The position numbers were made by a program, and so were the translations under genes. Of a DNA stretch of 64,000 nucleotides, positions 56,851 to 64,000 are shown in pieces. This DNA comes from Promethearchaeota archaeon. GTDB lineage: Archaea > Asgardarchaeota > Lokiarchaeia > Sigyniarchaeales > SOKP01. Each line of letters starts with the position of its first letter. Position 1 is the first letter of the stretch. The stretch covers positions 513,516 through 577,515 of the forward strand of contig JAHPZA010000003.1 of the NCBI GenBank assembly GCA_019058445.1. Direction: 5' to 3'. A model generated the notes under the pieces. The model saw nothing but the letters and a program-made list of their open reading frames with translations. It searched no databases and had not been told where the DNA came from.

Positions 56851-57147
56851 ATGATAAAAAAACATCGTTCTGGTAAAATTAAGCTACCGGTATTTGAATA
56901 TAGTTGGTCGAAAGAGATTGATAAAGAAGTACCTAATATCAAGGTGATTCAAGATCAAATAAATACTTTTTTATTCGTGATTCAAAAAAAAGAGAACTTT
57001 AAGATAAATGATTTAAGAAATGAGTTTAAATCATTTGTGAAATTAATGGTTAGGCGAGGTCATATAACAAGATTAGAAGAAAACTATCAAGATAAATTTT
57101 TAGAAATAACTAACTTTGTAAAAGAATATTGGTATAATAAAACCTAA
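56851..57147 (+). CDS. Small hypothetical protein
   Basis: A 98-residue soluble, highly charged, mostly helical protein (VIQDQINTFLFVIQKKENFKINDLRNEFKSFV). No motif, membrane segment or cysteine pair is present. It is convergent with the small GTPase gene, 18 bases apart. It could be a real gene by codon use and its ATG, but I recognise no family. Confidence 0.5.
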   Translation: MIKKHRSGKIKLPVFEYSWSKEIDKEVPNIKVIQDQINTFLFVIQKKENFKINDLRNEFKSFVKLMVRRGHITRLEENYQDKFLEITNFVKEYWYNKT

Positions 57148-57165
57148 AAATAGTTGTAAAGCATG

Positions 57166-57720
57166 TTATTGAGCGCTTAGTCCCTTATATTTATGATATA
57201 ATTCTTTAATAAGAGTTTGGAACGCTTTAATAACGTCTTCCCCTGTCTTAGCAGAAGTTTTATAGTACCCTATAAACCCATATTTCTTTAGGATTTTTAG
57301 AACTTTTTTTTCTTTCAGTTTCTTTTTATCTATTAAATCAACTTTATTTCCCAATAAAATAATTGGTACATCACCACAATATAATTTGATATCCTCGTAC
57401 CATTCGTCGACATGTTCAAAACTTTTCTTTCCATGACTCGAATCTTCAATAGAATATACAACGATTGCCGCTCTACTCCCTTGATAAAAAGCAGGACGTA
57501 GGAAATGAAACGTATCTTGACCTGCTATATCCCAAAAAAATAATTCGATTTTATCTCCATTTATCTCATCCTCAAAGCTTGATAATTGCGCACCTATCGT
57601 CTGAATATAATTTTCTTGAAAAGTGCCTTGAGTAAACTTCATAATTAATGAAGTTTTACCTACTGCGGAATCTCCAACCACGACAATTTTGAAAACAAAT
57701 TTGTCTTTATTATCAGTCAA
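57166..57720 (-). CDS. Rab/Ras-like small GTPase
   Basis: A 184-residue protein starting with TTG 57720. All GTPase boxes are present: P-loop GDSAVGKT (residues 16-23), switch-I Thr41 (QTIGAQ), switch II WDIAGQD with Gln68, GNKVDL (Asn125, Lys126, Asp128) and TSAKTG (156-160). WDIAGQDTFHFLRPAFYQGSRAAIVVYS resembles the Rab/Ras superfamily of eukaryotes. There is no C-terminal cysteine for prenylation, as usual for Asgard homologues. No GAP, GEF or roadblock gene is adjacent. It is a molecular switch of unknown process. Confidence 0.92.
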   Translation of the reverse strand: MTDNKDKFVFKIVVVGDSAVGKTSLIMKFTQGTFQENYIQTIGAQLSSFEDEINGDKIELFFWDIAGQDTFHFLRPAFYQGSRAAIVVYSIEDSSHGKKSFEHVDEWYEDIKLYCGDVPIILLGNKVDLIDKKKLKEKKVLKILKKYGFIGYYKTSAKTGEDVIKAFQTLIKELYHKYKGLSAQ

Positions 57721-57937
57721 TAAATCACACTTCTAAAATTGTATCATGAAAATTTAAGTATTTGAAATACAAATTATTTTTTAAATAAAGTTAGATAACA
57801 TTGATAAAAAAAATCTTTTCTTTCTTAAATATTTATAAGACTGTTTTCTTGGCTATTTATTTATTTGTATTCATTTTATAAAAATAATTGAAACATAAAA
57901 ACGAAAGATCTAATTTAGAATAAAAAAGGGATGGTTT

Positions 57938-58708
57938 ATGCCAGAAAGATTAAGTTCAAATATGGAAGTTTATTTTGGTTTATTTGGGGCTCTTACAACA
58001 GCGATCTGTGTATTCACTGCTGCGCTTCTTACGCCCGATTATGATTTTACCATATATTATGTAAGCGATTTAGGATCCATGCAATTTAAATCATTATTCA
58101 GTATTGGGTTTGTTATTGGTGGTGCATTAGGGATCCCATTTTTTATTTACCTCGAGAGAGAATTGATTAATGTAAATCATTCAATTAGAAGACTGGCGAC
58201 TGGCGCGTCTATATTTACATCTGTTTGTGTTGCATTAGTAGGAATCATACCTGATGAGACCTATCTTCAGATTTTTCTCATATTTCATGGCTTTGTTGCA
58301 TCCATTGCCTTTATTGGCTCTTGTATTTACATCAGCCTTTATAGCTATTTAATGTATAAGGGTCCTAAATCTAAACTGTACACAGGCCCCATGTTTAAGA
58401 AAATATTAGCCTATTTCGGTTTCAGTATTAATATCCCCTTGGTTCTCTTTTATATGACCTGGTCATCTGTGATAGAATGGATTTTGTTTGTTGTAATATT
58501 TTTGTGGGTGGTACTGACAGCGATTACATTATTAGAATTCCGGTTTTTCAATATCGCAGGGGTTTACTATAGACGTGGAAAATTCCCCGAGGCGCTCGAA
58601 AGGTTTGAAGAATCTCTCAAAATATTGAATAAGTTAGACTTAAAAGAACATCCAATAGCAGAGACAATTAAAGAAAATATTGAATATCTCAAGAAAAAAG
58701 TAACCTAA
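57938..58708 (+). CDS. DUF998-like membrane protein with C-terminal TPR
   Basis: A 256-residue protein. Six hydrophobic segments span residues about 10-205, with PDYDFTIYYVSDLGS after segment 1, a DUF998-like signature. The C-terminal 55 residues (FFNIAGVYYRRGKFPEALERFEESLKIL) form a single TPR unit in the cytoplasm. The fusion suggests that the membrane part recruits a protein partner. Function is unknown for DUF998. Confidence 0.7.
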   Translation: MPERLSSNMEVYFGLFGALTTAICVFTAALLTPDYDFTIYYVSDLGSMQFKSLFSIGFVIGGALGIPFFIYLERELINVNHSIRRLATGASIFTSVCVALVGIIPDETYLQIFLIFHGFVASIAFIGSCIYISLYSYLMYKGPKSKLYTGPMFKKILAYFGFSINIPLVLFYMTWSSVIEWILFVVIFLWVVLTAITLLEFRFFNIAGVYYRRGKFPEALERFEESLKILNKLDLKEHPIAETIKENIEYLKKKVT

Positions 58709-58824
58709 TAATAATAAACCTTCTTTTTCAATTAATTTCAGCAAAGATTATTTGAAAAACGAATTCTTTTTAGGAATTATTACAATAAAGCTTAATATTG
58801 ATAATTTCTCATTAAATTCTTGGA

Positions 58825-59739
58825 ATGATACAATTTGTAATAAACAACTTTCTCTGTCTAAAATTAGAAAATAATAGAACAAATATTTATGTCAATAAAG
58901 AATTGTTTTTACAATGTAAATATCTCTTACTTAATCTATCTGAGAGTGAATTAAAATCCACTACTTTAATAAATTCTATCGATGAAGCGGCAGGATTATT
59001 AGATAAGTCCTTAGAAAGGCATAATCATTCTATTGAGTTATTAACTCCAGAAGCTCAATTTTGGGGACATTGCTCAAATTTACAGGCATGGTATGAAAAT
59101 GATTATGATACACGTTTACTTCATAGTAATTTAGCATTTCCGTTATTAAAAAAATTGGCCGAAGCGGGTGACACACGAGCAAAAAAAGTTTTTAAAGATG
59201 AAATTGCTAAAAGATTTGAGAAAGGAAACTTAAATTCAGTTAGATATTTCCTTGAAAATGGTTATTTAACTTACCTAAATAAAGAAGAATTGGAATGTCT
59301 CTTGGAACAAACAACTTTTAATTTAACTGCTAATATTATCATTGAGCTCCAATCAGTATGGGATGAACTTTCAGATAAAAAGTATTTGAAAATTGGAAGC
59401 ATTATAGAAATTCTCTTATTTTTTGCTTTAAAATGTAATATAAATAATTTTTTTCAAATCATTGAACGCTTACCAGAAAATATGAAAGAAGAGTTTGTAA
59501 AACGAATAATACTTTTTTTAAATTACCAGGAATTTGACCATTATAAAGTTCCCTATGGTAGATTTTTTCTTTTTTTTGAAAAATTTCTAAATTATGTCTA
59601 TGATAATTTTCCAAAAATCTATAAGTACCTCAATTTAATCAATAGTGGATATCTTAATGGCACACTTTCTAAAGATGATAAATTTACAATTGGTACTAAA
59701 TTCTCTTATCCCTCTAATAGTTCACTTTCAAATTATTGA
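58825..59739 (+). CDS. Hypothetical helical-repeat protein
   Basis: A 304-residue soluble protein, largely helical, with LTPEAQFWGHCSNLQAWYENDYDTRLLHSNLAFPLLKKLAEAGDTRAKKVFKDEIAKRF in its middle. I recall this type of block in Asgard proteins of unknown function, but cannot name a family. The fragment NSVRYFLENGYLTYL resembles ankyrin-type helices. There is no membrane segment. It precedes the MoxR gene by 55 bases and may be co-transcribed. Confidence 0.55.
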   Translation: MIQFVINNFLCLKLENNRTNIYVNKELFLQCKYLLLNLSESELKSTTLINSIDEAAGLLDKSLERHNHSIELLTPEAQFWGHCSNLQAWYENDYDTRLLHSNLAFPLLKKLAEAGDTRAKKVFKDEIAKRFEKGNLNSVRYFLENGYLTYLNKEELECLLEQTTFNLTANIIIELQSVWDELSDKKYLKIGSIIEILLFFALKCNINNFFQIIERLPENMKEEFVKRIILFLNYQEFDHYKVPYGRFFLFFEKFLNYVYDNFPKIYKYLNLINSGYLNGTLSKDDKFTIGTKFSYPSNSSLSNY

Positions 59740-59794
59740 ATTTTTATTAATTATTGTCAAAAACTATTTAATTTTAAAATAATTTGTTTTAATT

Positions 59795-60649
59795 ATGAGT
59801 AATACTGAGTTTAATCAGTTCAAGGGGAATGTTAACACAGAACGAGTTCGTTACATTGCCGATCCTCAGTTAAGAAATATTGTCAACGTCTCTATCGCTC
59901 TAGCGAGACCTCTTCTCGTAAAAGGGGAACCAGGTACAGGAAAAACATTATTATCTCATGCTATAGCGGAAGCCCTCGGTAAGCAATTGATCATTTGGAA
60001 CATAAAGAGTACAACTGAAGCAATTGACGGTTGCTATATGTACGATACAGTCCAAAGATTAAATGACAGTCGATTTGGGTGCGAAGATAGGGATGTTGAT
60101 AACATTAAAGACTATATTACCCTTGGACCCTTAGGCGAAGCATTTGTGTCAGACGAACAGGTTGTTCTTTTGATTGATGAAGTTGATAAGGCAGATATCG
60201 AGTTTCCAAACGATTTATTACAAGAACTTGATGTAATGGAATTCTATATTAAAGAAACCAAAGAATTTATAAAGGCGAAACATAGACCTATCGTGATCAT
60301 TACATCTAATAACGAAAAAGAGTTACCTGATGCCTTTTTAAGAAGATGCGTATTTCACTGGATTGAATTTCCCTCAAAGGAATTTATGGCTGAAATTTGC
60401 AGATTGCATTATCCGAATTTGAAACAAAATTTACTGGATCAATGTCTTAAGAATTTTTATCTTTTAAGAACCATAACCAAACTTAGAAAAATGCCATCTA
60501 CATCAGAATTACTGGATTGGATTGGAGTGCTCTTGAAATCTGGTATAACTGTCGAAGAATTGAAAAAAGGTATACCTTTTCTAGGTGTTTTAATTAAAAA
60601 AGAAAAGGATTTGGAAATTGCCATTGAAAAAGCTAAATTTCCTTCTTAA
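59795..60649 (+). CDS. MoxR-family AAA+ ATPase
   Basis: A 284-residue ATPase. Walker A is GEPGTGKT (44-51), Walker B VVLLIDEVDKAD (Asp128, Glu129), sensor 1 IITSNNEKELPDAFLRRC, which includes the arginine finger. MoxR proteins act as chaperones that insert cofactors or assemble complexes, usually with a VWA-domain partner (CoxE-like) encoded next door. No VWA gene follows here; the next gene is a convergent transporter. A role in maturing the molybdenum or other oxidoreductase is only a guess. Confidence 0.88.
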   Translation: MSNTEFNQFKGNVNTERVRYIADPQLRNIVNVSIALARPLLVKGEPGTGKTLLSHAIAEALGKQLIIWNIKSTTEAIDGCYMYDTVQRLNDSRFGCEDRDVDNIKDYITLGPLGEAFVSDEQVVLLIDEVDKADIEFPNDLLQELDVMEFYIKETKEFIKAKHRPIVIITSNNEKELPDAFLRRCVFHWIEFPSKEFMAEICRLHYPNLKQNLLDQCLKNFYLLRTITKLRKMPSTSELLDWIGVLLKSGITVEELKKGIPFLGVLIKKEKDLEIAIEKAKFPS

Positions 60650-60694
60650 TTCTTTATATTTTTTCAAATAATTAAATAAAAGAAGAATTTTTTC

Positions 60695-62035
60695 TTAAAT
60701 TTTAAATTCCTCAGCTTCTATTTCTCCTTTTGCAAAAACTTCCGGATAGGCTTTTATATCGATAAATACAAGCATTAAAAGGATGACAATAGTAAATACA
60801 CATGTTAATCCAATCAGGAAATAAGCATCGAAATCGAATCCCATAGAAGAAACCATCCAAATTTCTAAATACCAATATGCTAATAAAGGGGCAATAATTT
60901 GAGCAATCGACATCATATTGACGGCATACCCTGATACTAACCCTTGCTTATCCTCATCTACTGCTTTAGAAAGATTTGTCATAAGTATAGAACGTGTGAA
61001 AATGTGCGAAATCATGTAAGGAACAATGAAAATATAGAGATACCACAACTCATAGAGGAAAGGATAAATCATAAATACTGCCATTGCCAAAAGTAGGGCA
61101 AATAGGAGCGTTATTTTCTCGCCGAGTTTTTTTACTGTTGGTCTTATTAGAAATCCTCCTGTAATAATCATTATGATCCCGGCAATTGATGCAAATAATC
61201 CAATCACAGCGACGTTTGCGTTATACCGCAGCGTCATTACTAATGGAAAGCTTGAATTTATAATAATAAACGCAAAGATCAGCAGAAACAATTCTGCTAA
61301 ACGGAGAACAACGACTTTTGTGAGCACAGGAGATTTCTTACCGCCATTTTGTTCTTTCTTTAACATCCTCCGCTCTCTCAAGTCCGAAACCCTCTGCTTG
61401 GGCATACTCTCAACCAGAAATTTAGAGGTAAGTATTATTGTAAGTATTGAAAGTAAGCATGCAACAAATACAGGATACCGCCAATTAAGTATTCCAAGTA
61501 AACCCCCTATCGCAGGTCCGAATATCATGCCGAAAGCCATTGCAGCTGTAATTTTACCAACTTCAGTGGACCGAGTTTCCTCATCAGTAATGTCCATTAT
61601 ATACGCTCTAATAACAGGGATGTTTCCTCCAAAAATACCGTCTAATATTCTTGAATAAAATACAATTTCAATTGAATCAGATAACCCTAATACTAAAAAG
61701 GCGGCAAGAGTTCCTGCTTGAGATATAATTAGTATAGGTTTCCTTCCGTATCGATCACTTAACTTTCCCCAAATGGGGGCAAAAATAAATGCAAATAAAG
61801 CATTGGAAGCAATTAGGAGACCGATCGTGAAGTTTGTCGCTCCAAAGGTCTTTAGTGCAATTGTTGGGAGTAGTGGTAATATCATAGAATAGCCTAATAC
61901 ATCAATAAATATTGCAAGCATTATAGTGAGTTTTGCTATTCTTTTGTCAATATTGTACATTTTCAGTTTTTCTTCATGATTCATTTTTTTAGCTGGTTCG
62001 TTTTCCTTTAAATTATCCTTGGGGTGATTTTCCAT
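60695..62035 (-). CDS. MFS drug/solute exporter (TetA/MdtG-like)
   Basis: About 446 residues from ATG 62035 (MENHPKD); an upstream reading to 62110 would add 25 residues overlapping the divergent GH32 promoter. It is a 12-TM antiporter with IDVLGYSMILPLLP in segment 1, the loop WGKLSDRYGRKPIL, and the motif-C-like AAMAFGMIFGPAIGGLLG in segment 5. These are marks of the DHA1 exporter family. Substrates are usually hydrophobic drugs. A TATA-like stretch between it and GH32 (62108-62121) could serve the divergent gene. Confidence 0.85.
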   Translation of the reverse strand: MENHPKDNLKENEPAKKMNHEEKLKMYNIDKRIAKLTIMLAIFIDVLGYSMILPLLPTIALKTFGATNFTIGLLIASNALFAFIFAPIWGKLSDRYGRKPILIISQAGTLAAFLVLGLSDSIEIVFYSRILDGIFGGNIPVIRAYIMDITDEETRSTEVGKITAAMAFGMIFGPAIGGLLGILNWRYPVFVACLLSILTIILTSKFLVESMPKQRVSDLRERRMLKKEQNGGKKSPVLTKVVVLRLAELFLLIFAFIIINSSFPLVMTLRYNANVAVIGLFASIAGIIMIITGGFLIRPTVKKLGEKITLLFALLLAMAVFMIYPFLYELWYLYIFIVPYMISHIFTRSILMTNLSKAVDEDKQGLVSGYAVNMMSIAQIIAPLLAYWYLEIWMVSSMGFDFDAYFLIGLTCVFTIVILLMLVFIDIKAYPEVFAKGEIEAEEFKI

Positions 62036-62173
62036 TTTCTTAATCCCAATATTATTTTTGTACCTAACGGTTTTGCAGTAAAGGTTAGCAAATTTAAAAT
62101 ATTTTATCATATTTTTTATAAAAAAACCCCATATATGATAATTTTATTAAAAATTAAATCCATTTTCTCTAAG

Positions 62174-63580
62174 ATGAATAATCTCCAAAATGTTATGGAA
62201 AGTATTGAAAAAGCGAGAAAAATTACAAAAAAATGTCCATTTCGTCCTAAATTCCACTTTTTGGCGCCTGCAAATTGGATGAATGATCCTAATGGCCCTA
62301 TTTTTTATAAAGGGGAATATCACCTTTTCTATCAACATAATCCATATAATGATGATTGGGGATACGTACACTGGGGCCATGCGAAAAGTAAAGACTTGGT
62401 CCACTGGGAACATCTTCCTATAGCGTTAGTTCCTTCAAATGAATTAGGTGAAGAACATTGTTATTCTGGGTGCTGTGTCGATAATAATGGCGTTCCTACT
62501 ATTATTTATACCAGTATTGGTCCTAAAAAATTACCATCAACAGGTGCAGAGCAATGGCTTGCTACGAGTATAGATGATATGATTACTTGGCAAAAAACTC
62601 CTTATAATCCAATTATGACACTTGATTTACATGGAGAGTTAGATGTACGGGAGTGGAGAGATCCTTATGTTTGGAAGGAAGGGGATTATTGGTATATGAC
62701 GTTAGGAGGTCATATTCATAACTCTCAAGCGGGAATTGCATTATTATATCGATCTTGTGATCTTTTGAAATGGGAATACTTAAATCCTCTATGTCAAGGG
62801 GAAAAAAAAAGTAAAATGACAGGGTTGAACTGGGAATGTCCTAACTTTTTTCCTCTTGGAGATTATCAAGTATTAATTATATCTCCCCATAGAAAAGTAG
62901 TTTATAGTGTAGGAAATTATAAGAATCATACCTTTTCAGCTGATTATTGGAGGTATTTAGATCATGGTCGAGCTTTTTATGCTCCAAACACGATGTTTGA
63001 TAGACAAGGGAGGGTAATTATGTGGGCTTGGATACAAGGTGGGGGAACAGGTGGATGGAATGAATGTTTATCTTTACCCCGGATTTTAACTTTAGATAAT
63101 AAGAGCAAATTACAAATCCACCCTGCTCCCGAACTTCAGATTCTACGAGAATCTCATATTCATATGGAAAATATAAAGCTATCACCCCAATCAAACTGTA
63201 TTCTAGAAAATGTGAAAGGAAAATGTTTGGAAATTATTGCAGAGTTCGAAGTAAACACTCCAACGTCCTTCGGGTTTAAGGTTTTTCAATCAAACAATCA
63301 GAGAGAATTTGAAACCATTGGATATGATAATGAGAAAAATAGGCTTTGGGCAGGCAAAGAAAAGGGTAAAATTGATTATCCCCCAAACAAACCACATGTA
63401 CTTTTTCATATATTTATAGATAAATCCGTAATAGAAGTATTTCTTAATTATAGTGAATGTTTAACGAGTCGAATATATCCAAAATCAGATGATTCAGAGG
63501 GAATTGATCTTTTCGCTTCAAATGATGATATAAAACTGACACGTTTAGATATATGGAAATTAAAATCTATTTGGAAATAA
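62174..63580 (+). CDS. GH32 beta-fructofuranosidase
   Basis: A 468-residue enzyme from ATG 62174; a longer reading back to 62024 overlaps the divergent MFS gene and its leader is unlike the family. The nucleophile is Asp38 (WMNDPNG), the stabiliser Asp163 (EWRDPYVW) and the acid/base Glu221 (NWECPNFF). The five-bladed propeller ends near residue 335; the beta-sandwich follows (IEVFLNYSECLTSRIYP). No signal peptide, so it would hydrolyse imported sucrose or fructo-oligosaccharides. No sugar kinase is adjacent. Confidence 0.92.
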   Translation: MNNLQNVMESIEKARKITKKCPFRPKFHFLAPANWMNDPNGPIFYKGEYHLFYQHNPYNDDWGYVHWGHAKSKDLVHWEHLPIALVPSNELGEEHCYSGCCVDNNGVPTIIYTSIGPKKLPSTGAEQWLATSIDDMITWQKTPYNPIMTLDLHGELDVREWRDPYVWKEGDYWYMTLGGHIHNSQAGIALLYRSCDLLKWEYLNPLCQGEKKSKMTGLNWECPNFFPLGDYQVLIISPHRKVVYSVGNYKNHTFSADYWRYLDHGRAFYAPNTMFDRQGRVIMWAWIQGGGTGGWNECLSLPRILTLDNKSKLQIHPAPELQILRESHIHMENIKLSPQSNCILENVKGKCLEIIAEFEVNTPTSFGFKVFQSNNQREFETIGYDNEKNRLWAGKEKGKIDYPPNKPHVLFHIFIDKSVIEVFLNYSECLTSRIYPKSDDSEGIDLFASNDDIKLTRLDIWKLKSIWK

Positions 63581-63688
63581 AAATTTTGAATTTATTTGTT
63601 AATCTAGAAAAAAGATTTTTAATTCCTCAAGATAAATTATTATATCGTTCTATAATTTAAATTAAAATTGATAATTTGGTGAAAAAAT

Positions 63689-64000
63689 ATGGAATTACCA
63701 GAATATATAAAAAATCCTATTTGGAAAGATCATATGCCACCTGGGCTCACTTTAGAAATAGATCTGCCTGAAGACATGTCTTTAGGGGATGTATTTAAAA
63801 TGGGAGCTGATGATTACGGAGAAAAGGTTAACATTGTATTTGCGGGGAAAGAGTATACCTTCCAGGAGGTATATGACCTCACTATAAGGTTTGCAAATGG
63901 TTTGCTAAACTTAGGAGTTAAAAAAGATGATGTAGTGGCAATTTGGTTGCCTAATTGTCCCCATTTCGCTATTAGTTATTTTGCTACTTTAAGTATTGGA
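63689..64000 (+). CDS. Acyl-CoA synthetase / AMP-forming ligase (N-terminal part, cut by window end)
   Basis: An open frame from ATG 63689 continues to the window edge (104 codons). GGTG lies 8 bases before the ATG. The reading (MELPEYIKNPIWKDHMPPG, YTFQEVYDLTIRFANGLLNLGVKKDD, VAIWLPNCPHFAISYFA) is the standard N-terminus of ANL-family long- or medium-chain acyl-CoA ligases. The AMP-binding P-loop lies beyond the edge, so substrate cannot be judged. Confidence 0.85.
   Translation, partial: MELPEYIKNPIWKDHMPPGLTLEIDLPEDMSLGDVFKMGADDYGEKVNIVFAGKEYTFQEVYDLTIRFANGLLNLGVKKDDVVAIWLPNCPHFAISYFATLSIG

Noticed and set aside
62024..62173. Longer GH32 start
   Set aside because: It overlaps the divergent MFS coding sequence and its residues are unlike GH32 leaders.

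Overview
This is an AT-rich archaeal chromosome segment. I infer an Asgard archaeon, probably of the Lokiarchaeia type. The evidence is a Rab/Ras-like small GTPase (57166-57720), an AN1-type zinc finger fused to helical repeats (56227-56733), an arrestin-like protein with double zinc ribbons (9044-9769), a possible Bax-inhibitor-1-like 7TM protein (47890-48579), archaeal TATA-like promoters, T-tract terminators and few strong Shine-Dalgarno sites. I see no rRNA, tRNA, CRISPR array, insertion sequence or phage gene.

Layout. 1-9.8 kb: a GPH-family transporter cut by the window edge, an M28 peptidase with a PKD domain, a small SCP2-like protein, a CrtI-like FAD oxidoreductase, a metallo-beta-lactamase-fold (MBL) hydrolase, a second GPH transporter, a TPR protein and the arrestin-like protein. 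9.9-17.4 kb: a corrinoid methyl-transfer island with an MFS gene interrupted by a single TAA, three pyrrolysine-free MttB-family methyltransferases, a corrinoid protein and a homocysteine S-methyltransferase-like protein. 17.4-31.6 kb: a PhoPQ-type alpha/beta hydrolase, then a sugar locus. That locus holds a GH31 enzyme closely resembling sulfoquinovosidase, a fucose/arabinose-isomerase-like protein and a transaldolase-like protein, followed by six GPH transporter paralogues in a row, one of them only a decayed C-terminal remnant. 31.7-40.7 kb: an amidohydrolase and NagB-like pair, two hypothetical proteins, a GH130 relic, a GH2 beta-mannosidase, an MBL hydrolase and another GPH transporter. 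40.8-55.2 kb: GNATs, an F420-type oxidoreductase, a cytoplasmic DmsA/DmsB-like pair with an MFS transporter, a crotonase, an FkbM methyltransferase, an enolase-superfamily enzyme, and an HMG-CoA-synthase-like/DUF35 fusion paired with a thiolase. 55.2-64 kb: small zinc-finger proteins, the GTPase, a DUF998-TPR protein, a MoxR ATPase, an MFS exporter, a GH32 fructosidase and the start of an acyl-CoA synthetase.

How it works together. The window reads as a scavenging region for plant- or algae-derived compounds. Its parts would remove methyl groups from quaternary amines through corrinoid proteins, and release and import glycosides (GH31, GH2, GH32, relic GH130, many GPH symporters). The most exciting candidate is the 18.8-27.7 kb locus. 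Its enzyme set (GH31 sulfoquinovosidase-like, isomerase, transaldolase, no sugar kinase, GPH importers) matches the logic of the sulfofructose-transaldolase (sulfo-TAL) route of sulfoquinovose breakdown. The GH31 keeps four of the five YihQ sulfoquinovose-recognition positions but has Gln where the sulfonate-binding Arg should be. No sulfolactaldehyde reductase or dehydrogenase is visible, so either the last step is encoded elsewhere or the substrate is a related 6-modified sugar.
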